A DNA stretch of 64,000 nucleotides, taken from the NCBI RefSeq assembly GCF_003286415.2, contig NZ_CP043450.1:2108001-2172000 (forward strand), given 5' to 3'. Shown one piece after another: positions 8,409 to 17,142 of this stretch (the stretch's first letter is position 1; each line of letters begins with the position of its first letter). A program made the position numbers and the translations under genes. Under the pieces are notes generated by a model that was given only the letters and a program-made list of their open reading frames with translations, ran no database searches and had not been told where the DNA came from. The stretch comes from Mucilaginibacter rubeus. GTDB lineage: Bacteria > Bacteroidota > Bacteroidia > Sphingobacteriales > Sphingobacteriaceae.

Positions 8409-8978
8409 TTATATGCGATAATCTATCTGAGCTAAAGCCCTGATCTGTTTTAGATCGATGACAGTGTGGTGAAGGTCCTGGTCATCAGCTTTCAATCCAT
8501 TTTGCTGGGATTGGTAGGCTGATAACTTCTTATTAACGAGCCGTGTGGCTAACCATTTATCCAAAGTCCACGAATATTGCGTTAATGATGCCAGCAGAAA
8601 GCTTGCTGCACTCAGTGTAAAAACCGAATAGCCCAAAGGTGATTCGATGCCGAAAGAGATTGCCATCGCGATAGCGAAACATAAACTCAGTATGCCGCTG
8701 CCAATAGCTGCCATACGGGTAAATAAGCCCAATATCAGCAATAGTCCAAATCCGCCCTCGCCGATAGTGGCGATAGTTGCGAGCGGGTTTACTATGCCTT
8801 CGGGCAGGAAACTCATTACTTGTTTGGCGTAGGCCACAAAATGTTTCCAGTCGCCCCAGCCAACGTGAGGATGCCCATTGGGGCCGAATAAACCAAGCCT
8901 GTCGGCTACTTCCCACAGGTAGCTTATGCCTATAGCTACCCTGAGGTATATGGATGAAAGTTTTTGATTGATATGCAT
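8409..8978 (-). CDS. DoxX family membrane protein
   Basis: This 189-residue integral membrane protein has about four hydrophobic segments, for example IATIGEGGFGLLLILGLF and AAIGSGILSLCFAIAMAISF, in the pattern of DoxX/DoxD-like proteins. DoxX was named for a thiosulfate:quinone oxidoreductase subunit, but most bacterial members have no demonstrated activity and are linked to redox stress. It is the first gene of a two-gene unit with the MBL protein and is divergent from a MocR-type regulator, which probably controls it. The start ATG at 8978 is 16 bases from a predicted transcription start. Confidence 0.8.
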   Translation of the reverse strand: MHINQKLSSIYLRVAIGISYLWEVADRLGLFGPNGHPHVGWGDWKHFVAYAKQVMSFLPEGIVNPLATIATIGEGGFGLLLILGLFTRMAAIGSGILSLCFAIAMAISFGIESPLGYSVFTLSAASFLLASLTQYSWTLDKWLATRLVNKKLSAYQSQQNGLKADDQDLHHTVIDLKQIRALAQIDYRI

Positions 8979-9000
8979 GGGTTTTATTTTTTTTGATGAT

Positions 9001-9008
9001 CAAAATTA
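9001..9008 (-). promoter_or_regulatory. -7 box of the doxX-MBL promoter
   Basis: Read on the minus strand this is TAATTTTG, an exact match to TAnnTTTG, placed about 23 bases before the doxX start codon. No TTTG -33 box is found at the right distance; the TGGAC dyad occupies that position instead, as expected for an activator-dependent promoter. Confidence 0.5.
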
Positions 9009-9017
9009 CCATGCTTT

Positions 9018-9060
9018 TGGACTATAATTGTAGTCCAGAATGTAGATTAAAGATAGTCCA
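9018..9060. promoter_or_regulatory. TGGAC-type operator, probable MocR regulator binding site
   Basis: TGGACTA (9018-9024) and TAGTCCA (9031-9037) form a 20-bp dyad, and a second TAGTCCA lies at 9054-9060. These half-sites resemble the TGGAC-type boxes bound by MocR/PdxR-like regulators. The dyad sits just upstream of the doxX -7 box, and the last repeat ends 2 bases before the regulator's start codon, which fits activation of doxX with autoregulation. This is inference from position and motif. Confidence 0.55.
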
Positions 9061-9062
9061 AT

Positions 9063-10556
9063 ATGATGCTTGTTGAAAGCTTATTAAGCGTGGATAAAAG
9101 CAGCCAGGTGCCTGTTTACCTGCAAATTAGTAATGGTATTATCCGTTATATCAGGCAGGGCACTTTGAAGCCCGGCTCCGCACTTCCTGCCAGTCGGGCC
9201 TTGTCGACAACTTTAAATGTCCATCGCAAAACGGTAGTGGCCGCTTATGACGAGCTTTATGCCCAAAGCTGGGTAGATGTGATACCCCGCAAAGGGATCT
9301 ACGTGGCTAAAAATCTGCCCGATGTTGCACCCCGGCCAATCGAAAAGGCCGTCATGAAGCATAGCCTGGCTAACAAAACATCATTCAAGGTGGATGACAA
9401 CAGGATCGGGCCGCAACGTATGTTCGTCGGTATCCCCGACGGCAACCTAACCTTTACCGAGGGCTTTCCCGACACCCGTATTGCGCCTGTTGACTTAATG
9501 GTACGCGAATACAGGCGAATGGCGGGCTATCATTTTACGCATAAATATCTGATGTATGGCCCGGAGCAGGGTTCGGAAAACTTAAGAAACGAACTTGCCC
9601 GTTTTTTGGGCGAAACCCGTGGCCTGCACGTAACTCCCGGAGATATTTTAATAACCAAAGGCGTTCAAATGGCGCTTTACCTGTGTGCCCAGGTACTGGT
9701 CAATAAAAACGATATCGTAATTGTTGGCGACCCGGGATACAACGGTGCCAATGAAGTGTTTGAGCAGGCTGGCGCTCAGTTGGCGTTTGTGCCGGTAGAT
9801 GAGCATGGCATAGATATTAATGCTGTCGAAGCTATCTGTAAGGTTAAAAAAGTGCGGATGTTATATGTTGTGCCGCATCACCACCAGCCTACTACGGTTA
9901 CACTCAGCTCCAAAAGGCGTATGCATTTACTGGAACTGGCTGCCAAATATCAGTTCGCCATCATTGAAGATGATTATGACTTTGATTTTCACTATACCAG
10001 CGGCCCGATATTGCCATTGGCCAGTGCAGATTATTACGGAAACGTAATATACGTTGGTTCATTTTGTAAAACAATTGCTCCGGGAATCCGCATTGGTTTT
10101 ATGATTGCGCCTCAAAACTTCATGGTTCAGGCTACGCGGTTACGAAGGCTGATTGACAGGCAGGGCGAGCATTTGCTCGAAGAGGCTATGGCAAGTTTGT
10201 TAAAGAATGGCGATATCGGCAGGCACCTTAAAAAAGCTAATAAGCTTTATCACGAACGGCGTGATATCCTTTGCCGGCTGCTACAGGAGCAATTGGGCGA
10301 ATATATTTCATTTAAAATACCCAGCGGTGGCTTTGCAATATGGGTAAAGTATCTTCATGACCTTGACACAGCAATAGTATCAAAAAAAGCTAACGAATTG
10401 GGCTTATCCATAGGGGCGGGGCTCGACTATTATTATGATAAGTCAGTTAGGCACAGCTTTGTGCGAATAGGTTTTGCCTCCTTAAATGAAAAAGAAATGC
10501 TTGAGGCGGTAAGTATCTGGAAAAAGGCCATCATGAAATGTCTGCACTTGGCTTAA
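9063..10556 (+). CDS. MocR-type (GntR/aminotransferase) transcriptional regulator
   Basis: This 497-residue protein joins a GntR winged-helix DNA-binding domain (about 15-80, PVYLQISNGIIRYIRQGTLK...LPASRALSTTLNVHRKT) to a fold-type I aminotransferase domain (about 120-495). PLP-site features are present: PHHHQPTTVT near 271-280, EDDYD at 302-306, and the Schiff-base lysine Lys336 in GSFCKTIAPG. MocR proteins use PLP or an amino compound as effector and rarely catalyse. Two ATG codons lie in tandem at 9063 and 9066. It is divergent from the DoxX/MBL unit; the TGGAC repeats between them are its likely target. PdxR, TauR and GabR are alternative relatives. Confidence 0.9.
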   Translation: MMLVESLLSVDKSSQVPVYLQISNGIIRYIRQGTLKPGSALPASRALSTTLNVHRKTVVAAYDELYAQSWVDVIPRKGIYVAKNLPDVAPRPIEKAVMKHSLANKTSFKVDDNRIGPQRMFVGIPDGNLTFTEGFPDTRIAPVDLMVREYRRMAGYHFTHKYLMYGPEQGSENLRNELARFLGETRGLHVTPGDILITKGVQMALYLCAQVLVNKNDIVIVGDPGYNGANEVFEQAGAQLAFVPVDEHGIDINAVEAICKVKKVRMLYVVPHHHQPTTVTLSSKRRMHLLELAAKYQFAIIEDDYDFDFHYTSGPILPLASADYYGNVIYVGSFCKTIAPGIRIGFMIAPQNFMVQATRLRRLIDRQGEHLLEEAMASLLKNGDIGRHLKKANKLYHERRDILCRLLQEQLGEYISFKIPSGGFAIWVKYLHDLDTAIVSKKANELGLSIGAGLDYYYDKSVRHSFVRIGFASLNEKEMLEAVSIWKKAIMKCLHLA

Positions 10557-11062
10557 AAGTTTGGCATAGGGGGTAAATACCGAATAATATCGCTTTGACT
10601 AATGCCCGTGTCATGTTTTGGCAGTTGTGTGTCAGGTTTTTAAGGAGTCAATTTTCTGCCAAAATTGGTATTTGTCATGCTTGTGACAAATTGTCGGTTA
10701 ATTTTTTTCAAATTGCTAAGGGGGGTGTTATTTAAAAATACGGTGCATTTTTTTTACAAAAAAATGTTTGATAGAGCATTTTTAACCTTGTAACGCAATG
10801 TGTGAAATTACGTAGCGAAATAAATTTCGCTAAAAATAAATTAATGCTGGTTTCACGGTTTTTGTAAAAATAATTCGGCAAAAAACGGCTTAATGATTTT
10901 TTCTAACCCGGTTTAGGCCTATTTTTTTGATACTTAACGTGAAAAGCAAATTTAAATTCAAAAAATCTGTGTTTTTAAAATTGAATTTATAGAAAAGCTG
11001 AATTTAAAAAATGATGTTTTTGGCCTAACATCTTGATTTTTAGGGGCGATTTTTTAATGGCA
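10557..11062. other. AT-rich intergenic region, no gene recognised
   Basis: About 500 bases of AT-rich sequence with long T and A runs. It contains one clear palindrome at 10813-10832 but no open frame with coding character and no RNA gene signature that I could recognise. Confidence 0.5.
10813..10832. repeat. 20-bp palindrome
   Basis: TAGCGAAAT and ATTTCGCTA flank a 2-base centre, a perfect 9-bp dyad (or an 8-bp hairpin with a 4-base loop) followed by AAAAATAAATTAA. It lies 256 bases past the MocR stop. It could be an operator or a weak hairpin; no partner is identified. Confidence 0.5.
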
Positions 11063-11070
11063 TATATTTA
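11063..11070 (+). promoter_or_regulatory. possible -7 box of a small transcript
   Basis: TATATTTA matches TAnnTTTG at 7 of 8 positions. It would place transcription initiation about 7 bases on, just before the structured leader starting at 11086. No TTTG sits at the standard distance. Confidence 0.35.
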
Positions 11071-11085
11071 GCTGAATGCCTGCCA

Positions 11086-11147
11086 GGAATGATACAATTG
11101 TTCTTGCATCCCTGCAACAGCATGCCTGTAGGAACGGTTGTAATTCC
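11086..11147 (+). ncRNA. candidate structured RNA leader (three-way junction)
   Basis: A basal stem pairs 11086-11103 (GGAATGATACAATTGTTC) with 11132-11147 (GAACGGTTGTAATTCC), with a few mismatches and a 2-base bulge. Inside it two hairpins can form: TTGCA/TGCAA (11104-11108 with 11113-11117) and ACAG/CTGT (11117-11120 with 11126-11129, sharing one base at the junction). It lies about 50 bases upstream of a 26-codon ORF that ends in a strong terminator. The pairing was worked out by eye; no known riboswitch class was recognised. Confidence 0.45.
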
Positions 11148-11196
11148 CTAAAACATTGTTAGTTCAGTAATTAAAACATTTTAAAAAATTAAAGTT

Positions 11197-11277
11197 ATGT
11201 TAACCGTATTAGAAGTTGCCCTTTTCTTAGCTGTTATTATTGTTCCGTTAACTCCTGCAAGAAAAACTGCAAAATAA
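11197..11277 (+). CDS. 26-residue hydrophobic peptide (candidate small membrane protein)
   Basis: The ATG opens a 26-codon frame: a hydrophobic stretch of about 17 residues (LTVLEVALFLAVIIVPL) followed by a basic tail (ARKTAK). This is the layout of a single-pass small membrane peptide or a type I toxin-like peptide. It is framed by a candidate structured leader upstream and a strong terminator 24 bases downstream, forming a self-contained unit of about 260 bases. No homolog is recognised; it may also be a leader peptide or a chance ORF inside a small RNA. Confidence 0.45.
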   Translation: MLTVLEVALFLAVIIVPLTPARKTAK

Positions 11278-11300
11278 TTGGACATTAAAACCAGTTAATG

Positions 11301-11335
11301 AATGGGCGGCCTTTGGCTGCCCATTTTCGTTTTAA
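11301..11335 (+). terminator. rho-independent terminator after the 26-codon ORF
   Basis: AATGGGC (11301-11307) pairs with GCCCATT (11319-11325); inner GCC/GGC pairs with one G-T pair extend the stem around a TTT loop. It is followed by TTTCGTTTT. The GC-rich stem stands out in the AT-rich gap. Confidence 0.8.
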
Positions 11336-11623
11336 AGGTATTTGTAAAAGCTCATGCAAATGCCTAAGTAATCCTTTTTCTATTTCTCTTCCCGGCGCAA
11401 AAACACCTCCCTTTGTTACCAATTTTCTTGTTTAGCGCTAATGTTACTTATGGTAGTGGTGATGTAGTGCCGTAATAATAGTATCAAACAGCACTATCAG
11501 ATAGATTTGTGCACCAACAATCCAGTATACGCCTATCAGCAATTTTACATAATCTGTTAAAAAGCACGGCTGATATATTGTGAACATTGGATACCGGTAC
11601 CATATAAACCATATTATAAAAAA
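11336..11623. other. intergenic region upstream of GH55-like gene
   Basis: No gene is recognised here. An exact TAnnTTTG match (TAGATTTG at 11502-11509) lies about 115 bases before the GTG start and may be the -7 box, but no TTTG was found at the usual -33 distance. Confidence 0.4.
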
Positions 11624-14620
11624 GTGAAAAAGGGAACCCTGTTAGTCACCGCGTTTATTTTTATTCAAACTTTTTGTTTCGGCAATAATATCTCAGCAAA
11701 GAATGATAATGGAGGTAAGTCAGTATACCAGGCCCGCCTGCAGGATTCGGACGCTGTTTATTTTACACCTGAAAATTTTAAGATCAAGGCCGATGGCAAA
11801 ACTGATGTTTCAGATGAACTGCAAGCTGCTGTTACCAAAGTAAAAACCGAGCATAACTTCGGCGTGCTTTTTATCCCCGAAGGAAAATACCTGATCTCCA
11901 AAACTATATTTATACCAACTGCTGTAAGGCTGATAGGTTATGGCAAAAACAGACCGCAGATTATCCTGGCTAAAAATTCGCCCGGCTTTCAAAGTGCTGA
12001 TGAAAATGATAAAGGCCACGCTAAGTACATGTTTTGGTTTGTAAGCAATCTTTCCAAACCTGGCGATGAGGTACATGATGCGGGCGCGTCAACTTTTTAT
12101 AGCTCAATATCAAACATTAACCTTAAAATAAATGATGGTAATCCTTACGCGGTTGCTATGCGCACCCATTTTGCCCAGCATAGCTTTATAGCTCATGTGG
12201 ATGTAAATATTGGCAAAGGACTGGCGGGTATGTTTGATGTAGGTAACGAAATGGAAGATATTCGCTTCTTTGGCGGCCAGTATGGCATCTATACCACCAA
12301 ACCATCACCTGGCTGGCAGTTTATGATGGTTGATACCTATTTTGAAGGGCAGCGAGAAGCTGCTATCCGCACACAGGAGGCAGGGCTTACCATTGTGCGG
12401 ATGAATGTTAAGCACGTGCCAACAGTAATCAGCATAAACCCAAACTACCATGAAAAATTATTTATGGAGGATTGCCGTTTTGATGGCGTAAGCGGACCTG
12501 CTATCATCATCAGTAATGAGGATAATGCTTTTAACCAGATCAACCTTCGCAATGTTGTTTGCCGTAATGTGCCTGTATTGGCCAGCTATCGTCGTAGCGG
12601 CAAAACAACACGTGGAACGGGGAATATCTACCGTGTAAAAAACTTTACTTACGGTTTGCAGATGGATGGTCTTGATGCCGATCCGCAATATAAAACCACC
12701 GATGAACAAGAACCTTTGACCGCGTTGCCGGAGGCCGCCAAAAAGGACATTCCCGATTTTCCGGCAATTGAAACCTGGGCAAACCTGAAAGCCCTCGGTG
12801 CTAAAGGCGATGGCGTTAATGATGATACACAAGCTATACAGGCAGCTATTGACAAATACGAAACCATATATGTGCCGCAAGGCTGGTATCGCGTTAGCCA
12901 AACTATTAAACTAAAGCCCGATACCAAATTGATTGGTTTAAACCCCATTGCTACACAGTTTTTAATTGCCGATAATACACCTGCTTTCGGAGGCTTTGGT
13001 GGGCCGGTAGCACTGCTGGAATCATCAAAAGGAGGGAGCAACATTTTAAGCGGTATTGGCCTTTGTACCAATGCCGATAATCCACGCGCTGTAGCCTGCA
13101 AATGGATGGCAGGCGCCGGTTCATATATGAATGATGTGAAATTTGTTGGTGGTCATGGCGGTATGCAACGTGTTGGCACGCCCAAAAGTACAGCTGGCGG
13201 TAGTGCCTACAATCGGGCACAAAATGGCATGGACCCCTCCTGGGATACACAATACTGGAGTCTTTGGGTAACAGATGGCGGTGGCGGTACTTTTAAGGAT
13301 ATCTGGAGTGCCAATACTTACGCCACGGCCGGTACTTATATTTCCAATACGCAAACTCCCGGTCGTATTTATGCCATGTCGATAGAGCATCACGTGCGTA
13401 ACGAGGTTCGGTTCAATAACGTTGCCAACTGGAAAGTATACGCCATGCAACTGGAAGAAGAAAGCAGGGAAAGTACCGAATGCCAGCCAATGGAATTGGA
13501 AAATTCAAGTAATATGGTGTTTGCCAACCTGTATATGTTCAGGGTGATCAGGGTTAACAAGCCCGCGCCGTATTCTATCAGGAAATGGGGCGGTAAAAAC
13601 ATCGAATTGCTGAATGTGCACAATTACAGCCAGATAAAATATACCACTACTTTGCCGCTATATGACATCAATACCGCTACCGAAGTAAGGCCATGGGAAT
13701 TTGCACGACTTTATATTGATGATAAAGCTAACACGGCCGAACAGCAAGGCGGCACTATCAATAAGCTTGCAACAGGTTTTGAATTTGCATCGGCGGTATG
13801 TGCCGATAGTAAAGGCAATATCTATTTCAGCGAGCAGCGCATGAAGCGGATCTATAAATGGTCGGCGGCGGATAAGCAGATTAGTTTGCTGGCTGATTAT
13901 CCATGGGAGCCGCTGTCCTTAGCTTGTGACAAAAATGATAACCTGCTTGTAGTTTTTAAATATGTGCCGAAGCCAGGCTATCTGGTAAACGGTAAGCCCG
14001 AGAAATTTGATAACCCTGCCGATGCTGCCGGCACCTCTTTCAGCGGATGGGGTAATTCGGGATTTGCAAGCTGGGCTTATAGTATCGACCCTAATAATCC
14101 CGATGAATCTATCCAAAAACTGAAAACCGTACCCATGGGGCAGGTAAACCCGGTTTATAAAGTGCTGTACCCGGCACACCGCTGGCGCGATTACCATGAT
14201 TTTAATATGGTAACAGTAAATAAGCCAACAGAGTGTTTTGTAGCGCCCGATGGGGTTACCATTATCCCGGCAGTGTATGATTTGGCCAGATCAACAGCAT
14301 TGGCAGCCGCATATCCCGGAAAGCCATTATACAGCAGTGATGAGTATGACAAACGTACCGTGAGCACAACGGTAACTAAGGATGGTTATCTTTCTGATTT
14401 GAAATATTTTGCCGAAAGGGGAGAGTTTGCCTCTGCAACCGATGATAAAGGAAATGTTTATATAGCCGACGGACAGATTTATGTATACGACAGCGCCGGT
14501 AAACAGATCAATGTGATAAAAGTACCCGAGCGGCCAACTGGGTTAGCGTTTGGTGGTTCGGACAATAATACTTTATATATTACGAGCCATAACTCATTGT
14601 TTTCCGTAAAAGTTAAATAG
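11624..14620 (+). CDS. secreted GH55-like double beta-helix protein with C-terminal propeller
   Basis: A GTG start gives 998 residues with a signal peptide (about 1-20). Two pectate_lyase_3-type beta-helix modules are visible: about 45-290, starting FTPENFKIKADGKTDVSDEL with LFIPEGKYLIS, and about 385-690, starting WANLKALGAKGDGVNDDTQA with IYVPQGWYRVS. Tandem helices are typical of GH55 (exo-)beta-1,3-glucanases. A third region about 715-998 (FASAVCADSKGNIYFSEQRM...) resembles an SMP-30/NHL beta-propeller. The protein should act outside the cytoplasm on a polysaccharide. It is followed after 22 bases by a membrane acyltransferase-like gene and then a chitinase. Catalytic residues could not be assigned with confidence. 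Confidence 0.7.
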   Translation: MKKGTLLVTAFIFIQTFCFGNNISAKNDNGGKSVYQARLQDSDAVYFTPENFKIKADGKTDVSDELQAAVTKVKTEHNFGVLFIPEGKYLISKTIFIPTAVRLIGYGKNRPQIILAKNSPGFQSADENDKGHAKYMFWFVSNLSKPGDEVHDAGASTFYSSISNINLKINDGNPYAVAMRTHFAQHSFIAHVDVNIGKGLAGMFDVGNEMEDIRFFGGQYGIYTTKPSPGWQFMMVDTYFEGQREAAIRTQEAGLTIVRMNVKHVPTVISINPNYHEKLFMEDCRFDGVSGPAIIISNEDNAFNQINLRNVVCRNVPVLASYRRSGKTTRGTGNIYRVKNFTYGLQMDGLDADPQYKTTDEQEPLTALPEAAKKDIPDFPAIETWANLKALGAKGDGVNDDTQAIQAAIDKYETIYVPQGWYRVSQTIKLKPDTKLIGLNPIATQFLIADNTPAFGGFGGPVALLESSKGGSNILSGIGLCTNADNPRAVACKWMAGAGSYMNDVKFVGGHGGMQRVGTPKSTAGGSAYNRAQNGMDPSWDTQYWSLWVTDGGGGTFKDIWSANTYATAGTYISNTQTPGRIYAMSIEHHVRNEVRFNNVANWKVYAMQLEEESRESTECQPMELENSSNMVFANLYMFRVIRVNKPAPYSIRKWGGKNIELLNVHNYSQIKYTTTLPLYDINTATEVRPWEFARLYIDDKANTAEQQGGTINKLATGFEFASAVCADSKGNIYFSEQRMKRIYKWSAADKQISLLADYPWEPLSLACDKNDNLLVVFKYVPKPGYLVNGKPEKFDNPADAAGTSFSGWGNSGFASWAYSIDPNNPDESIQKLKTVPMGQVNPVYKVLYPAHRWRDYHDFNMVTVNKPTECFVAPDGVTIIPAVYDLARSTALAAAYPGKPLYSSDEYDKRTVSTTVTKDGYLSDLKYFAERGEFASATDDKGNVYIADGQIYVYDSAGKQINVIKVPERPTGLAFGGSDNNTLYITSHNSLFSVKVK

Positions 14621-14642
14621 AACACCCCTAAATAAAAGCCAC

Positions 14643-15902
14643 ATGCAACAATTACCTAAGCGCCTGTTATCTATCGATGTATTGCGTGCCATCACCATGC
14701 TGCTGATGATATTTGTTAACGATGCCAGCGGTGTAAAGCATATTCCCGAATGGATAGACCATGCTAAGGGTTTTGAAGACAGGATGGGTTTTGCCGACAC
14801 TATTTTTCCAGCGTTTTTGTTCATTGTTGGCTTGTCGTTACCATTTGCCATCAATAACAGGATCAAAAAAGGTGATAGCGGCCGGCAGGTTTTGTTTTAC
14901 ATACTGATAAGGAGTGTCGCGTTGCTCATTATGGGTTTTTACCATGTAAACCTTGAAGATTATAATTCATCGGCTGCTATAATTCCGAAAGCAGCATGGG
15001 CACTGGTTATCACAACAGCGTTCTTCCTGATCTGGCTGGATTATCCCGAAACTATGGCAAAGGCTAAAAAGTATTCGTTGCAAATACTGGGGATCATTAT
15101 GCTGATAGCCATGGCCGTAATTTATAAAGGTGGCGAGGATGGTGAGGTACGGGGGATGGAACCATCCTGGTGGGGAATATTAGGTTTAATAGGCTGGGCC
15201 TACCTGGTTTGCGCGTTGATATTTTTCGCGGTTAAAGGCAAGTTAAACAGTCTTATCGTAGCATGGATAGTACTGATAGCCATTAATATTATCGCCCATT
15301 CGGTATTTAAGATAAAAGTAACACGTGATGAAGAAATGGTCACTATCGCTGGTAACGACGTCACCGGAAGTTTTCTTGGTAACGCGATTATCTTTTTAAA
15401 GCCACTCTGGATAATCCATGATGCCTCAACCATGAGCTTAACTATGGGGGGAGTGGTGATCTCTGGCATCTACGCCAGGCTGGTTGAACAAGGGAAAACA
15501 CAACGGATTTGGGCTACACTGGCTATTATTGGCGTTTTGTTCCTGATTGTCGGTTTTGCCTTACGACCTTATACCGAAGGGATTTCTAAAATTCGTTCAA
15601 CACCGGCATGGGTGCTCATTTGCTCGGGCATTACTACGCTGGCGTTTTTAATATTGATATATGTGGTTGATGTTAAAGGGAAAATAAGCGCCTTTAACTG
15701 GATCAAACCCGCCGGCACCAGTACGCTCACCTGTTACCTGATCCCGTATTTCCAGGTTTTTATACTGGAGTTATTTCATATTAATTATCCGAGTATTATT
15801 AACAATGGATTTCCGGGGTTACTGCGTTCATTCCTGACCGCCGTGGTTATTATTCTATTTGTCGGATTACTTGAAAAGAAAAGATTACGCCTGAAGATTT
15901 AA
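14643..15902 (+). CDS. DUF5009 / NagX-like membrane acyltransferase
   Basis: This 419-residue multi-pass membrane protein begins KRLLSIDVLRAITMLLMIFVND, the characteristic N-terminus of DUF5009/COG4299 proteins related to heparan-alpha-glucosaminide N-acetyltransferase. About ten hydrophobic segments follow. Eukaryotic relatives transfer acetyl groups across a membrane to glucosamine; bacterial NagX-like genes cluster with amino-sugar catabolism. Here it lies between a GH55-like protein and a GH18 chitinase, 22 and 23 bases away, and the nagB/PTS cluster is convergent nearby. Acetylation of a periplasmic amino sugar is an inference. Confidence 0.8.
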   Translation: MQQLPKRLLSIDVLRAITMLLMIFVNDASGVKHIPEWIDHAKGFEDRMGFADTIFPAFLFIVGLSLPFAINNRIKKGDSGRQVLFYILIRSVALLIMGFYHVNLEDYNSSAAIIPKAAWALVITTAFFLIWLDYPETMAKAKKYSLQILGIIMLIAMAVIYKGGEDGEVRGMEPSWWGILGLIGWAYLVCALIFFAVKGKLNSLIVAWIVLIAINIIAHSVFKIKVTRDEEMVTIAGNDVTGSFLGNAIIFLKPLWIIHDASTMSLTMGGVVISGIYARLVEQGKTQRIWATLAIIGVLFLIVGFALRPYTEGISKIRSTPAWVLICSGITTLAFLILIYVVDVKGKISAFNWIKPAGTSTLTCYLIPYFQVFILELFHINYPSIINNGFPGLLRSFLTAVVIILFVGLLEKKRLRLKI

Positions 15903-15925
15903 ATATTATACATACCTAAATTCTA

Positions 15926-17074
15926 ATGACAAACTTTGCATCATTATTGCGGCCGGGGCAATATAGAACCCGGCTGATGGCTTTCCTATGCCTTATACTT
16001 TCGGCAAACCTGGTTTATGCGCAGAAAAACCGGGCTAAAAATCATGTTATAATCGGTTATGTAAGTGGCTTTCGGGGGTTAATAGATACCAACATGGTTC
16101 ATCCGGCAAAGCTTACCCATATTAATTACGCGTTTGTAAATGTGATCGGGAACCGGGCTTTTCTTACCCACCCCCGAACAGATACCATCAACTTCAGGTA
16201 TTTGGTTGGATTAAAGAAAAAGAACACCGATTTGAAAGTTTTGATTTCGATAGGCGGGTGGCTGTGGAGCAAAAACTTTTCGGATATGGCGCTCACCGAT
16301 ACTTCGCGTAAGGCTTTTGCGGCAAGTGCTGTTGAATTGGTACGTAAGTTTAAAATGGATGGTATTGACATCGACTGGGAGTATCCCAATGAATCCGGCG
16401 CAGGTAACGTCCATCGCCCGGAGGATAAACAGAACTATACCAGTTTATTCCTGGAACTGAGGACTCAGTTGAACGCGCTTGAAAAAGAAACCGGTAAAAA
16501 ATTGTTGCTTACAGCAGCCGTAGGTGCCTTCAGGCATTTTGTGCAGAACACAGAAATGGATAAAGTAGGCGCTTGCCTGGATTATATCAACCTCATGACT
16601 TACGATTACGGTGCCGATGTAGCGGTACATCATACCGGCTTGTATGCTTCAAAGTATCTTAAGACAGAAAATAATTCGGATAATGGTACCCGGGTTTTTA
16701 TTGAAGCTGGTGTTCCGCGGAATAAGCTTGTTTTAGGGATGGCTTTTTACAGTCGTTCCACAAGAGTGTCGGACAGTACCAAAACCGGATTGGGTTCACG
16801 CAATCTTGAAAGGATGCGGGGCGGTGGTTATACTTTTATAAAAGATAGTCTGCTTACCAACAAAGCATTTAAATATTATCGGGATAAGAGTGCGAAAGCA
16901 CCGTATTTGTATAATCCCACAACCCGTCAGTTTTTATCATTTGACGATGAATGGTCAATTAAAAAGAAATGTCGGTACGTGAAAAAGAACGGCATGGCTG
17001 GGGTAATGTTCTGGGAATACGTAGATGATAGGAAAGAGTATTTGCTTGACGCCGCTAATAGTCATTTGAATTAA
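15926..17074 (+). CDS. secreted GH18 chitinase
   Basis: This 382-residue protein has a signal peptide (cleavage near VYAQ, residue 33). The GH18 TIM-barrel signature DGIDIDWEYP occupies residues 145-154, with catalytic acid Glu152 and supporting Asp148 and Asp150. The SIGGW motif (108-112) and the later MTYDYG segment and barrel-closing MFWEY motif are also present. It should hydrolyse chitin or chitooligosaccharides by substrate-assisted catalysis, in the periplasm or outside. It is the third gene of a GH55-like / DUF5009 / GH18 operon with gaps under 25 bases. No carbohydrate-binding module is visible. Confidence 0.93.
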   Translation: MTNFASLLRPGQYRTRLMAFLCLILSANLVYAQKNRAKNHVIIGYVSGFRGLIDTNMVHPAKLTHINYAFVNVIGNRAFLTHPRTDTINFRYLVGLKKKNTDLKVLISIGGWLWSKNFSDMALTDTSRKAFAASAVELVRKFKMDGIDIDWEYPNESGAGNVHRPEDKQNYTSLFLELRTQLNALEKETGKKLLLTAAVGAFRHFVQNTEMDKVGACLDYINLMTYDYGADVAVHHTGLYASKYLKTENNSDNGTRVFIEAGVPRNKLVLGMAFYSRSTRVSDSTKTGLGSRNLERMRGGGYTFIKDSLLTNKAFKYYRDKSAKAPYLYNPTTRQFLSFDDEWSIKKKCRYVKKNGMAGVMFWEYVDDRKEYLLDAANSHLN

Positions 17075-17097
17075 AAATGGTATAAACTCATTGCAAA

Positions 17098-17129
17098 AAG
17101 AACAGCGTTAATTTAACAAAGAACAGCGT
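17098..17129 (+). repeat. short direct repeat
   Basis: AAGAACAGCGT occurs at 17098-17108 and again at 17119-17129, a 21-base period, immediately after the chitinase stop. Function unknown. Confidence 0.5.
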
Positions 17130-17142
17130 GGGATTGTGCGAT

